A stretch of 64,000 bases of DNA, taken from contig KN805384.1 in NCBI GenBank assembly GCA_000818945.1, positions 162,660 through 226,659 of the forward strand, in the 5' to 3' direction. The stretch's first letter is position 1; each line of letters begins with the position of its first letter. Below, one piece after another: positions 21,901-32,500 of this stretch. The translations under genes and the position numbers were made by a program. This DNA is from Schizochytrium sp. CCTCC M209059. Its lineage: Eukaryota > Sar > Bigyra > Thraustochytrida > Thraustochytriidae. The notes under the pieces were generated by a model that saw nothing but the letters and a program-made list of their open reading frames with translations, was not told the origin of the DNA and searched no databases.

Positions 21901-23319
21901 ATGTCTGAGGGCATGCTCGCCATCCGCGACCGTATGGATGAGTCCAGGTCGTGGTGGTACGACCTCTCCGACAACGCGAGGCGCGCCATCAAAGCAGGCG
22001 TGGCGCTCGTCGGCATCGCAGTGGTAGTCGCAGTCGCCGTCAGCGTCTCCACGGGGGGGACCAGCGTTAGTAGCAACGATAGCGGCGCTCTCGTCTCGGC
22101 CGACACCGACGGCATTGAAATCGGCACAGTCTCCGATAGACCAGAAAGCTGCGACTTTGGCAGCTCGACCTCATGCTCGGACTTTTCCGCCGAGAGCGAC
22201 TGCATTGCCGCAAACGGCTGCGAGTGGGACAATGACGCTTCGAGTTGCGCCGCTTCCGAAGCATGCAAATGCTACGATATCCCTATTGGAGGCTGCAACG
22301 TCGATGTTCTCTCCGAAGACGTTTGCGCCCTTTACACCGGCTGCTCGTACAGTACCGCGAGCGCCTGCACGGTCACTGCTGACTGCCAAGAGGAGGATAG
22401 CTCCAGCGCGCCCACGGCCTCGCCCGAGATCCCGTACCCTACCGTCGCCGAAACACCCACTGTCACAGCCGAACGAACCACCGCGCCCACATCACATCCC
22501 ACCGTCTGGGTCGAGACCTGGTCACCCACGCTCGCGCCCTTTCCGGATGAAACTCGCCCGACATCAAATCCAACAACCTTCCCGACAAGGCAGCCTACGC
22601 CCCAGCCCTTTGGGTGGGCGGGCACGCCGCCGACGTTCGGCAGAAGCGAAGCCCCAACAACCTCTCCTACATCATCTCCGACGCCCTTTCCTACCGAGTT
22701 CCCGACATTGTTTCCCACGCGCAGGCCCACAGAGTGGCCTACGGCCTTTCCCACAAGCAAGCCCACGGAGTCGCCCACCTCCTTTCCAACGGCTTTCCCC
22801 ACGGCTTTCCCGACCGCTTTCCCCACGACATTCCCTACAAGCAGTCCTACAGAATGGCCCACGACATCTCCGACAGCAACACCCACGGATTCTCCTACAT
22901 CTTTCCCAACATCTTTTCCGACAGTGAATCCTACGGAGTCGCCCACAGCTTTTCCGACGGCCTTTCCGACTGCATTCCCCACGCCCAGACCAACAAATTC
23001 GCCGACGCCATTTCCCACCGAGTTCCCGACAGCCTTTCCCACGTCCAAGCCCACGGAATGGCCCACTGCTTTCCCGACATCTTTCCCAACAAGTTTCCCT
23101 ACGGCGCGACCCACGATGGCACCCACGCCAACCCCGACAGATGCGCCTTTTCAAAGACCATTCGGCTGGGGAGGCACAACGCCGACAACCTTGTCACCGA
23201 CCCCAGCACCGACGCCGGTCGAAGACGATCCTTCTTGGGGATTTACACCGCCTACCGTGTCTGATGACGAAGAAGCCACGCCAGAACCCACACCCCGGCC
23301 CTTTTACAGCCCTGGCTAA
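21901..23319 (+). CDS. Cys-rich Pro-Thr repeat membrane protein, paralog 2
   Basis: 472 residues, starting in a good context (accATG). Residues about 33-52 are one hydrophobic segment ('AGVALVGIAVVVAVAVSVS'), predicting a signal anchor with the remainder outside. Residues about 80-165 are Cys-rich, with 'ANGCEWDND' and 'YTGCSYST' units matching paralog 1 at 13411 in order and spacing. Residues about 170-470 are an extended Pro-Thr stalk made of 4-residue units (x-F-P-T, x-W-P-T, S-P-T), interrupted by two short copies of a 'PFGWxGT-P-T' block. PTxxPT stalks are known from stramenopile surface proteins and should be O-glycosylated. It could serve in adhesion or as a cell-wall or scale component. 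Function is not known. Confidence 0.85.
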   Translation: MSEGMLAIRDRMDESRSWWYDLSDNARRAIKAGVALVGIAVVVAVAVSVSTGGTSVSSNDSGALVSADTDGIEIGTVSDRPESCDFGSSTSCSDFSAESDCIAANGCEWDNDASSCAASEACKCYDIPIGGCNVDVLSEDVCALYTGCSYSTASACTVTADCQEEDSSSAPTASPEIPYPTVAETPTVTAERTTAPTSHPTVWVETWSPTLAPFPDETRPTSNPTTFPTRQPTPQPFGWAGTPPTFGRSEAPTTSPTSSPTPFPTEFPTLFPTRRPTEWPTAFPTSKPTESPTSFPTAFPTAFPTAFPTTFPTSSPTEWPTTSPTATPTDSPTSFPTSFPTVNPTESPTAFPTAFPTAFPTPRPTNSPTPFPTEFPTAFPTSKPTEWPTAFPTSFPTSFPTARPTMAPTPTPTDAPFQRPFGWGGTTPTTLSPTPAPTPVEDDPSWGFTPPTVSDDEEATPEPTPRPFYSPG

Positions 23320-23947
23320 GCTGATTGAATTTGCGCTCTCCACGACCATGACACCACCTCTTTTGCGTATAATTCTGACTCCACATTGTGGCCATCGAGG
23401 TATACCTGGGCGCGATCACGCCCGGCACGTGCGATATGCGCAAGCATCACTCACAAAGACCAGGCCCCTCGTGTTCACGATCGAGCAAACCCACCGTTAT
23501 AATGCTGTACAATGAACTTCATGAACCCACTTTTTTTCTTGCTTGCTTCTTTTGTTGCTTGGCTTTTCTGGCTCGGGGTTCTTTCGAATCTGGTTTCTAC
23601 GCTGCTGCCAAAGGCAACGATTCAATTGATTTCACTCCGCCGAATCATTCGTCGGATCGCCAAAGGTCCCCCAGTGTGCGTGGTGCAGACGTGCTCAACA
23701 CCATCACCAAGTTGAGCAAACGAGACACAGAACGCAAGGGTAGCCGTCGGAAAAGGTTTACCATCAAGAGCGACTTGCCAACCTCTACGACAGTCTTCTC
23801 CCTCGAGGCTTTATCTTCTCCTTCAAGTCTCAATCTTCTCCCTCGAGTCTCGAGTCCTCTCTCCTTCACCGCTGCGGCCCCCATATAACAATAACAACCA
23901 TGGGAGTGAACAAGTGAGGTGGTATTTGAAATACAAAGACTGAGCCC
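23320..23947. other. Intergenic, no gene seen
   Basis: Separates two plus-strand genes. It has CT-rich stretches (about 23790-23870, 'TCTTCTCC' repeats) just upstream of the carboxypeptidase start, but no identifiable coding sequence. Confidence 0.6.
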
Positions 23948-25909
23948 ATGCGAGCCAAGGCTCTCGTGGCGCTCGCCATTCTGGCGCACAGTGTGTGCCT
24001 GGTGCGCGCAGGTGCGAGCGCCCACCTGCGACGCGCCAGTTCAGAGCCACTGTCGGTGACCGCCGCGCAGACGCAGCCACGTTCAGAAAACCCCACCGTC
24101 AACGAGATTGTTGCGCCTTCAAGAAGACCGACCCAGAGCCCGACGCCTCGAGGCCGCTCTCCAGACGCCACGCTTCGAGGTTGCCTCACGTGGGAAGCCA
24201 GCGAGGCGTACATCAATCAACTCGCAAGAGAGTTTCCTCAATGGGTCACGCGAGAGGAGATCGGCAAGTCTGTGGAGGGCAGGCCGATTTCTGCTCTCTG
24301 CGTCGGGCAATGCCAAACTGGCGCTCAAGACACACGTGTCCCAGAAGCCCTGCTCAACGCCATGCACCATTCTCGCGAGTGCGTGTCCATGATGGCGCTC
24401 GTGAAAACGCTCGAGACCATCTTTTCTGTTGTAGACGACGATTTCGACAATGACGACAACGACACCAACAATGATCAAGAAGATTACAAAGACGCCTGGG
24501 CTTACTACATCTTGCGTTCAAGACGCATGTGGATTATACCTGTCGTTAACCCCGATGGATTTGTCTACAACGAAGAGCAGCTGGCCGCCTATCCCGGATC
24601 CATCCGGCATGCGATGCAACGAAAAAATCGTGCGCCGCCCCCGAGCACAAAATATTGCAGCTTGGGGAAACTTGGAGTCGACCTGAACCGGAACTACGCC
24701 ACGTGTTTTTTTGAGGACGACAAGGACGACCCCATACGACGCGGCGCGAGCCTCAATCCCTGTGATGAAGATTATCAAGGCCCAGTTCCGTTTTCCGAAC
24801 CCGAGTCCCAAGCCATTCGTGATCTTGTCGAACGCTCCAATTTCACCACCGCGCTCAATCTCCACTCGTTCGGTAAGTTCCTTCTCTTGCCTTGGTCGTG
24901 CAAAAGCAAAGGCATGTCGAACGAGGAATCTGAGTTTTATTTGCGCCTTGGACGCGATTTTGCCGGGCAGAACCACTTTCATACCGCACATTCCTTTAAA
25001 GCAGTCGGCTATGCTGTTGACGGCGATGCTGCCGACTGGATGTTTGACGCCCATGGGATTTATGCCATGTCTCCAGAAGTCGGTCCAGGTGACGCATGGG
25101 TTGATGCCAAGCCTGGCCGGGACGGATTCTGGCCCGACGCTGACACCGTCGACGCCCTCGCGCAGGCAAATATTGACATGGTGCTGCAAGCCGTGCTCGC
25201 TGCCGGTAGTTATCTGCGCTTGCAGCGCGTGCAAGTGACCAATAACGAGCAGGGTGCTTTCGATATTACCGCCGTTGTGGAAAACGGAGGCCTGTGGAAC
25301 TCTTGGGGGGCCGTGCAAGTTTTTCTGCGCACCGATCGTCCCACACAAACTACCACGACGCGCTTCACGCAGCTCTTGCCGATCCCGGCAAAGTTTCACA
25401 ACGCTCTCGTACATTTCCCAATCGAGCGCCAGGCTCTGGAAGGCACCTTTGTCACCCTAACGCTTGGCATTCTCGACGATCGAGATTGTGTCTTGTACAA
25501 AGTCAGCGTGGACGATGCTGCTTTGGCCCGTCTGGCCAGCGCAGCGACAGAAACCATCGCACTTGACTCGCTTACGGGACCGAATGCATTTGGGCAGCGC
25601 TTTGCTCGCTCACACCCGGCTTGCGCTGTCGAACCGGAGGCAACAGAGGTACCGCCTCCTCCCACGATGGACTCAAACGCCACGAGCATTTCAGTTATTC
25701 ACAGTGTTGCTGCAGGTCTGACCATGACCGCTGTTCTTGCGATATGCGCGTGCTACTTTGTTGCGCGAAGTCGTCGCCGGGCTGCCCGCATGGAATACCG
25801 CTCCATTCAGCTCCCGCATTTATCTTCGAGCGACCCGGGCGAGCACGGGAGTGACTCTGACGATGACGATCACGATGAAAGAGATACAATAGCTCTTGCA
25901 CCGTTATGA
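23948..25909 (+). CDS. M14 family zinc carboxypeptidase, membrane-anchored
   Basis: 653 residues. A cleavable signal peptide ('ALVALAILAHSVCLVRAG') opens the protein. The peptidase_M14 domain covers about 88-425. Zinc ligands are visible as H141-x-x-E144 ('HSRE') and H306 ('NLHSFGK'); substrate-binding Asn-Arg appears in 'DLNRNY' (245-250), and the catalytic Glu is E377 in 'MSPEVG'. All core residues of active metallocarboxypeptidases are present. A C-terminal region of about 150 residues may form a beta-sandwich as in carboxypeptidase D/N types. Residues about 582-606 are a transmembrane helix followed by 'RSRRRAARM' and an acidic tail, giving a type I topology with the enzyme outside or in the secretory lumen. 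A run of Asp/Asn (about 162-180) is inserted after the first zinc motif. Removal of C-terminal residues from secreted peptides is expected. Confidence 0.93.
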   Translation: MRAKALVALAILAHSVCLVRAGASAHLRRASSEPLSVTAAQTQPRSENPTVNEIVAPSRRPTQSPTPRGRSPDATLRGCLTWEASEAYINQLAREFPQWVTREEIGKSVEGRPISALCVGQCQTGAQDTRVPEALLNAMHHSRECVSMMALVKTLETIFSVVDDDFDNDDNDTNNDQEDYKDAWAYYILRSRRMWIIPVVNPDGFVYNEEQLAAYPGSIRHAMQRKNRAPPPSTKYCSLGKLGVDLNRNYATCFFEDDKDDPIRRGASLNPCDEDYQGPVPFSEPESQAIRDLVERSNFTTALNLHSFGKFLLLPWSCKSKGMSNEESEFYLRLGRDFAGQNHFHTAHSFKAVGYAVDGDAADWMFDAHGIYAMSPEVGPGDAWVDAKPGRDGFWPDADTVDALAQANIDMVLQAVLAAGSYLRLQRVQVTNNEQGAFDITAVVENGGLWNSWGAVQVFLRTDRPTQTTTTRFTQLLPIPAKFHNALVHFPIERQALEGTFVTLTLGILDDRDCVLYKVSVDDAALARLASAATETIALDSLTGPNAFGQRFARSHPACAVEPEATEVPPPPTMDSNATSISVIHSVAAGLTMTAVLAICACYFVARSRRRAARMEYRSIQLPHLSSSDPGEHGSDSDDDDHDERDTIALAPL

Positions 25910-26272
25910 TAATAGACTTTTACCGGGCATCATATCGCTTCGCATCGCATCGAATTAATTGTAGATCTACTTCATGAAACATGACTGAATTTTTGCGCGG
26001 TATACATACACATCATTTTCTCTTTTACTGTCAGTACAGCATTTTTTCTTGCACATTCCTTTTCGAGTGGTGTGTGTGTGTGTGGGGGATTCAATTCCGT
26101 GCTTTGATCCTTCACAAGCAGGAACAACGATACAACCGTGATTTCCTCCCTCCCTCCCTCATGAGCAGAAAGAACCAAGCAATCATCGAGATTTCGGAGG
26201 CCTGTATCGCGCTTCCTTGTGAGCTAAATTATCGAAATAGGTGAGATTACGTACTTTACCTCTATTGGAAAA
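25910..26272. other. Convergent 3' intergenic region
   Basis: Short AT-richer spacer between the convergent carboxypeptidase and b5 reductase genes. It has a TG repeat (26070-26083) and CCCT repeats (about 26146-26160). No gene seen. Confidence 0.7.
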
Positions 26273-27790
26273 TTAAAACTCAATCTGTGCATCCTTGGCG
26301 TAGCCGAGCTTTTCGAGGTTCTGCTTGCAAGCAAACTTGATCATTGGCGGCGGGCCGCACATGAGAATGACGGAATCATCGCTTGGTGGTGGCATGTGGC
26401 GTTTGATCATCTTTTCGTCAATAAAGCCAGTCGAGTAGTCCCATTCTGCAGGCGGGCGGTCCAGCGTGTACCAAAGGCGGAAGCGCTCCGGGTGGCGCTT
26501 AGCCTCGGCCTCGAGCAAATCGCGCACAAGAATATCCTCCTCGGTCTGGTTACCAAAAATGAGCGACAGCTTGGTTTCATCTTCCGGATCCTTGAGAATG
26601 GCCTGAATGATCTGAAGCATGGGTGTGATGCCCGTGCCTCCAGCCATCATACCAATCATTTTCACCTGCTTTTCCTTCTTGCCGACCTTGAGCTTGCCCT
26701 TGCCCAAATACTCGATACGACCGAATGGGCCTGCAACATCAAGCTTGTCGCCGACCGCGAGCGAGTCTAGATACTGTGACATTTTACCGCCATCAGGAAA
26801 TCGCTCGTGGCCGCCCTTGTAAGCCTTGATGACAACCTCGACGAAGCCGACATCATCGTTAGAGGAACTCGGTGTGTACTTGCGCTCGATCTCCTTCTTT
26901 CCGCTTTCCGCGTCAGGCTGGCCGTTCCACTCGCCATCCTTTACAGGCTTCGGGTTCGGGCACCAAAACTTGATGTGCTTGCCGACGGGGAGACCAAGAA
27001 TCATATTTTCCTCGGGAAGTCGCAGACGCAAGATAAACGAGTCATGGGTGAGAACGATCTTCTCTGCGAGCTCAATTTGCTGACGCTCCTTGGTGAGAAA
27101 AGTCGGCGCCGGCGGGACGGGAGCCGCAGGTGCCTTGCCCGTCTTTTCGTCAATCAGGTAGCCCACACGCGTGTACTTCATCTCGAACTTGGCGATCCAC
27201 TCGTCGAGCGTATTGAGATCCATCCAGGTGAGGCCCTCAAGGCTGGTGTTTTCCACATCGGCGGGGTCCAGCGAGACGAGCGCGAGCGCACGCGAGGCGT
27301 CCTTACCTGCCATCATCTCGTACGGTCCTCCCTCGCCGTAGAACTCCGGGTCCACGTCGTAGATCACGCCCTTGGCCGCAATGTACACGGGGCGGCCATT
27401 CTTGCCGTTGAATTGCGCGAGCTCTTCCTTGGTAAAGTTGCGCGGCAGCACGAGGGAACCAACCTTGCGACCGCTGCGCCGGACCTTGTCTGCGCCAACG
27501 TCGCGCTCCTCTTTTTCCGTGAGCTGGCGGCCGCCGAACTTGGCCAGGGCCTCCTTGCTCTCGCTCACGTCAAAGACGGTGCCATCCTGCAGAGCCACGA
27601 AGCAGAGGCGGCCCTCTTTGCCATTGTACATTTCGAGGCTGTCGGGCGAGAATTTGCGGTCGTCGCGTACTGCCGGGAGTTTTTCGTCGCCCGACATCCA
27701 GTCGTCGAGCTTGTTCCACAGAAACCATACCGTCGCGGCCCCCACGCCCATGCCCAGGATGGTGTCCACGTTCACCATCGACTGCGGCAT
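26273..27790 (-). CDS. MAPR (cyt b5-like) / cytochrome-b5 reductase fusion
   Basis: 505 residues from the ATG at 27790; the frame extends to a GTG at 27808 without an earlier ATG. An N-terminal membrane anchor ('ILGMGVGAATVWFLW') is followed by two related cytochrome-b5-like/MAPR segments: 'FSPDSLEMYNGKEGR' near residue 45 and 'FTKEELAQFNGKNGR' near residue 118. Only the second seems to carry the full fold ('YDVDPEFYGEGGPY', 'GKDASRAL'). From about 230 to the end is an NADH-cytochrome b5 reductase: FAD motif 'RKYTPSS', 'GGKMSQ', NAD motif 'GGTGITPM', 'CGPPPM', and a final 'EF'. It should pass electrons from NADH through FAD to b5-type haem, probably at the ER or outer mitochondrial membrane. 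A likely client is the sterol desaturase at 50329 (inference). Confidence 0.92.
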   Translation of the reverse strand: MPQSMVNVDTILGMGVGAATVWFLWNKLDDWMSGDEKLPAVRDDRKFSPDSLEMYNGKEGRLCFVALQDGTVFDVSESKEALAKFGGRQLTEKEERDVGADKVRRSGRKVGSLVLPRNFTKEELAQFNGKNGRPVYIAAKGVIYDVDPEFYGEGGPYEMMAGKDASRALALVSLDPADVENTSLEGLTWMDLNTLDEWIAKFEMKYTRVGYLIDEKTGKAPAAPVPPAPTFLTKERQQIELAEKIVLTHDSFILRLRLPEENMILGLPVGKHIKFWCPNPKPVKDGEWNGQPDAESGKKEIERKYTPSSSNDDVGFVEVVIKAYKGGHERFPDGGKMSQYLDSLAVGDKLDVAGPFGRIEYLGKGKLKVGKKEKQVKMIGMMAGGTGITPMLQIIQAILKDPEDETKLSLIFGNQTEEDILVRDLLEAEAKRHPERFRLWYTLDRPPAEWDYSTGFIDEKMIKRHMPPPSDDSVILMCGPPPMIKFACKQNLEKLGYAKDAQIEF

Positions 27791-29538
27791 CTTCTCGAGC
27801 GCTCTCACGTGCTCTCCGGTTGCTTTGCTTTACTGGCTAGCTAGCTAGCTAGCTTGCTTGCTAGCTAGCTACTAGCTCTGCTCTTCCTTGCTCGTCCCCT
27901 CCGTCTCGAGCTGCGAGATGTGGGTCTGCTGCTGCTCCGTGCCCGGAGCGCGCAACAAGAGCACGACACAGCCCAGCGCAGACAGCGAGCTCACGCAGCA
28001 CGCACGCACGCACGCAGCCACGTACGTACCGATGCGAGCGCGTGCTCGCGGTGCGGCTTCCCTGGCTGGACCGCTCGCTCTCACCTCGGAGCCGCTCGAT
28101 GACGACCGATGACCTCTCGCGCCGCGCCCGCCGCGCTCCCCGATCGAGCCCGCGTTCGCGCTCGCGGTCGCTCTTCGCCTGTTGCCTGTCTGCTTGCCTG
28201 TTCGCTCGCGTGCGAGATGCCGGACTGGCGCGGCCGAGATTGGACTTCTGCTGTAGCTAGCTCGCTGCAGCTGCAGCTGGTGCTTGTCATTCATTCATTC
28301 ATTCATTCATTCATTCTTTCGTTCATTCATTCATTCGTACGTACATCCATCCGCCACCAAGGCGAGATCGACATGCCCTCCCGCTGGCCTCGAAGAAAGA
28401 ACTCACTGTCAAGGACTCACTCACAGGCTCTCCCTGGCGCGTCAGGAATGCCAGGGTTTTCGCAAGCTTGCGCGCAGATATTCCACGTGGATGTAACAGC
28501 CGCGACCCCACGCAAACGGTGGCGCAAACGCGTGGCGGCGGTCCGGAGCGCGCAATCCTGCGACCCTGACTCGCTCTTCTTCCGGCAAGCAGGGACCGCT
28601 TTGCGATTGGTGGCAGGTCGGTCGGTGGGTGAGGGACGAAGGACACGCGGAGAGCATACTCGCTCAGGACGCCGACTTGGGTCATCCAACCATGAGAAAT
28701 GCCCAGTTCGTCAGAGACCGTGACGTTCTTGCGCGCGCGGCAGCGGATGCGCGGAAAAGGCTCGAAAGGGCTCGATTCGACACATTCACCATGCATTCAT
28801 TATTCGCGTGCAAAAGGAGGAGAAGCGTGTCTTGCGCATGAATGTATGTCCTCACTTGACGACGCCAGCGAGGGAATCGAATCCAACATATGTCCATTTC
28901 TAAAATACGTCGCCTTTTGACATCAAGCATTGGAAAGGAGAATTGCGGACTTTTCTGGCGAGCGCCAAGCCTTTGCGCTGCTACCTCTGCATCGCGGCGG
29001 AGGACGTTGAGGCCTCGACCCCCTTTCATTGGCACCAGCGAGGGTTCAGGGTCATTCGGGCGCGCTGCCGGTGATCTTCGACATCGTCCCTCTCTGCACG
29101 AGGTGCTTACTATGGCCGCAAGGCTCGACCAGCCAGTTAGTAGCAGCAGGGAGTAACGTACACGTAATCAGTACGATAGTCTTGCGTGTTGTTGGTCTCA
29201 GTCATTTTCGTCAAAACCTTCCTCATTTCCTCCCCCTCCCCCCTTTCCCCCGCACTCGTGCGTGCCAGCCACCCCGTTGAGCGCTGCGACAAAACCCACA
29301 AGGCTCCTCTATGCAAGCCAGCAAACCTGGCTGCCTGACTGGCTGATAAGTGTTGAACCGCGCTGCACCGCAACGGATACATCGCCCTCGGGAACTCTGA
29401 ACAGATGTAGATGAGCGCCTCGAAACACGGAAAGGTCGTTCTCGCGGACGAGGCGGCGAGAGGTGACAGCGCACGCGCGAAAACGCGCGTGCGCACTTCG
29501 CCGACGACGTCTAAAGCGCCACGCGAGCACGAGCTGCC
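27791..29538. other. Divergent promoter region with tetranucleotide repeats
   Basis: Lies between the divergent genes at 27790 (-) and 29539 (+). It contains CTAG repeats (27835-27872), CACG repeats (about 27995-28020) and ATTC repeats (28288-28337). I see no gene with support. Confidence 0.6.
28288..28337. repeat. (ATTC)n microsatellite
   Basis: About 12 ATTC units with one CTTTCG interruption. Confidence 0.93.
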
Positions 29539-32500
29539 ATGCCAGGCGGCAAAGATGACAGCGTGAACCACACTCACAAGACGTCAGAGAATGTATCACG
29601 TGGAGATCATCATCATCATCATCAGTATTACCAGGACTTTCAACACCTTGATCAGATCGCAGGGCAGAATTCCTGGACATATGCAGGCCAAAGTCTCGAA
29701 GGAGATTATACATATTCTCCATCAGCGGCAGCGGCAGCTGCTGCTGCTGCTGCTGCTGCTGCCGCCACAAATGCTCATGGAACGGGCCAAGCTCGTCATG
29801 CTCGAGATGGGAGCAGCCGCCATAAACGACAGAGCCCATCAAACAAACGTCTCCGAAGGCTACCACCTGTGCAGCCAAGTCCGCTTGCAGCTACGTCGGG
29901 GGACGAAGCTGCGACTTGGTCTTCAAATGTAGACAGTGCGTACGCTTCATCGCCAACAACGCAATCGGGACTGTATCCTAGCCATACGGCTCCAGAGCTG
30001 CCCGAAGGCACGGAAGCCGCTTACCCTGACCATACGGCTGCACGGCAGCTCGGAGAGACGGAAGGTGCTTACGTGAATGGAGCTTCTTCGTCTTTTCCAC
30101 AGAGCAGCGCTACTCCTCAAGACACACCATCGTCAAATGTGAGGCACGTTACGCTTGACGAGTCTTCCACCCAGAAGGTAGTCGAAGAACTCGTACGAGC
30201 ACTCTCCGCCGCACCACCTGCATCGCTTCGTGCCTCTCTGGGTTCCCTGGATACAGCGCAAGGAGGTCGCGACACGCTAGCGTCAAGTCCAAGTCGCGCG
30301 AATCTTGGTTTAACCTCTCCCATGAGCCCGGGTACGGAAACGAGTGGCCTTATCAAAGAAATTTCAGACTTTCAATCGCGTCAAAGCGTGAGCTATGAAA
30401 TGAGAGATAGATTCAGACGCACGTCCGAGCAGAGTCTGCATGCAAAGGTGCGCGATGCTGCAAGCGCGGTGGGATCAAGGTCAAGCGCGCAGCCGCAAAT
30501 GCCGCCCACAAGGCAATCCGTGTTTGGGTCGACCGGCCTTCCTTCGCCGAGCGCTCTGCGAGCAAGGGCCGCAAACGTGGGTAACTTCTTTTCTGGGCTC
30601 GGGTCCAAGATGCGCAGAGGATCCGTCATGCCTTTGAACATATCAGGGACCTCCTCTTTCCGCAAATATGGTTCCGCGCTCGATAACATTCAGGAACTCA
30701 ACGCAGTGAAAAAGTGTTCGTCGCAACACCACCTCGCCAATTGCGATAGTACAGACAACGGGGCAACCACCAAGGAGGAGGAGGAAGCAGAGGAGGAAGC
30801 AGGTTCTATTGATCGGAAGAGCTCGGGCAGTCTTGGCTCGAATGATACCATTGAGAAACCAGCATCGGCAAATTCGCTGTCAGAAATTGAACTGCGCAAG
30901 CTGTACCCGGACTTATGGGAGTCGTTCCGCCGATACGATGCCGACGGAGACGGCACAGTGACGCCCGACGAGCTCGTCAACTACCTTGAAGTTGAGCTCG
31001 ACTCCACAATCGCAGTGGAGGATATTACCAAGTTCTTTGAAGCCATTGACAACAATGGAGACGGATACGTCTCTTTCAAAGAGTTGGCCGATTGGTATCA
31101 CTCCATTGTACATTCGCTCGATATGGGTACCGAATCGCAGCAAGGAGGCGTTACTGTGGGCACAATTTTTGACGTGACCAAGTTTAACCTTGGCGACATC
31201 GCCAAGAGCATTCGAAGTGTGACGCATGCCAACTCTGTGCCAGGTCTTACTCATATCGATTTTGAAGACTGGGAAGAGCCGAGTCGCTGGATTGTGCATC
31301 CCTTTAGCACCTTTCACGTGGGCTGGGACTTGGTCATCTCTGCGGTGCTGGTCATTACGCTCGTGACGCTGCCTTTGTCGTTGGCGTTCGAGAACTTTAA
31401 CGATGACGTGTCGGGATTCAATCTAGCCGTCGACATTTTCTTCTGCCTCGACATCGCCAAAAATTTCTTCACTGGCTACATCGATATTGACGGCCTCACG
31501 CATCTCGAGCATCGAGATATTGTTCGACACTACCTATTGTCGTGGTTTATACCAGACCTAGTTTCATCCTTGCCAATCGACCTCGTCCTCGACGCCTTTG
31601 GTGAAGTGGAGGACGATGGGCTGACGCGATCGACCAAAGGACTCAAGCTCATTCGCCTTGTACGCATGACAAAGCTTTTTCGTTTACTGCGCATGGGCCG
31701 CGCAGCAAAATTCTTTGCGCACTGGCATCGCTTCATCGAAGACCGTCTCAAGATTCGCATTCACGACAGCACGATTCGAATGCTGAAACTAGGCGTGCTC
31801 TTGCTCGTTCTGGCGCATTGGATTGGCTGTCTCCAGTTCATGATGTGCAGACTCATGGATTTTCCTGCGTCGAGTTGGGTCGTCGCTGCCGAGCTGGACA
31901 CCATGTCCGAAACTACTCAATATTCGTGGTCGTTCTTCAAGGCTCTGGCGCAAATGATTGGTATTGGCTTCGAGACACCACCCGTTACAAATCTGGGCTG
32001 TCTCGACCTCACGGACTCGTGGTGTAAGATCGAAATGTGGATCACGCTTAGCAGCATGTACCTTGGTTCTGTGTTCTATGCCATTATGATTTCCAACATT
32101 AGCTCCATCATCTTTAGCATGAACATGGCTTCGCGTCTGTACCAGGAAAAGACGCAGCAGCTCAATGAATACATGCGCAGCAAGCGGCTACCTCCGCACC
32201 TCCGAGACCGCGTGCGGGACTACTTCTCGCTCAGGTACTCTGAAGGCAAGATTTTCAATGAAGAGGCGATTATGAAGGACCTCAGCCCGTCTCTGCGTCG
32301 CGACATCATGTTCTTTACTTCCCGCGAACTCTTTCTCAAGGTTCCCTTTTTCCGAGAGTGCACAGGAAACGGTTTCATCTCTTCGCTTGCAACATCTCTC
32401 ACGCCAATGGTTGCCTTTCAGGACGATGTCATTCTTGAAGAAGGGTCGGTGGGCGACTCGATGTTCTTCATCTCCTCTGGGAAAGTACTCATTTACGTCG

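Noticed and set aside
22332..23126. Minus-strand frame with 'VGKAVG' repeats
   Set aside because: It is the reverse of the Pro-Thr repeat; the plus-strand product has a membrane anchor and Cys module shared with a paralog.
26807..27844. 345-codon plus-strand frame opposite the b5 reductase
   Set aside because: Shadow of a confident reductase gene.
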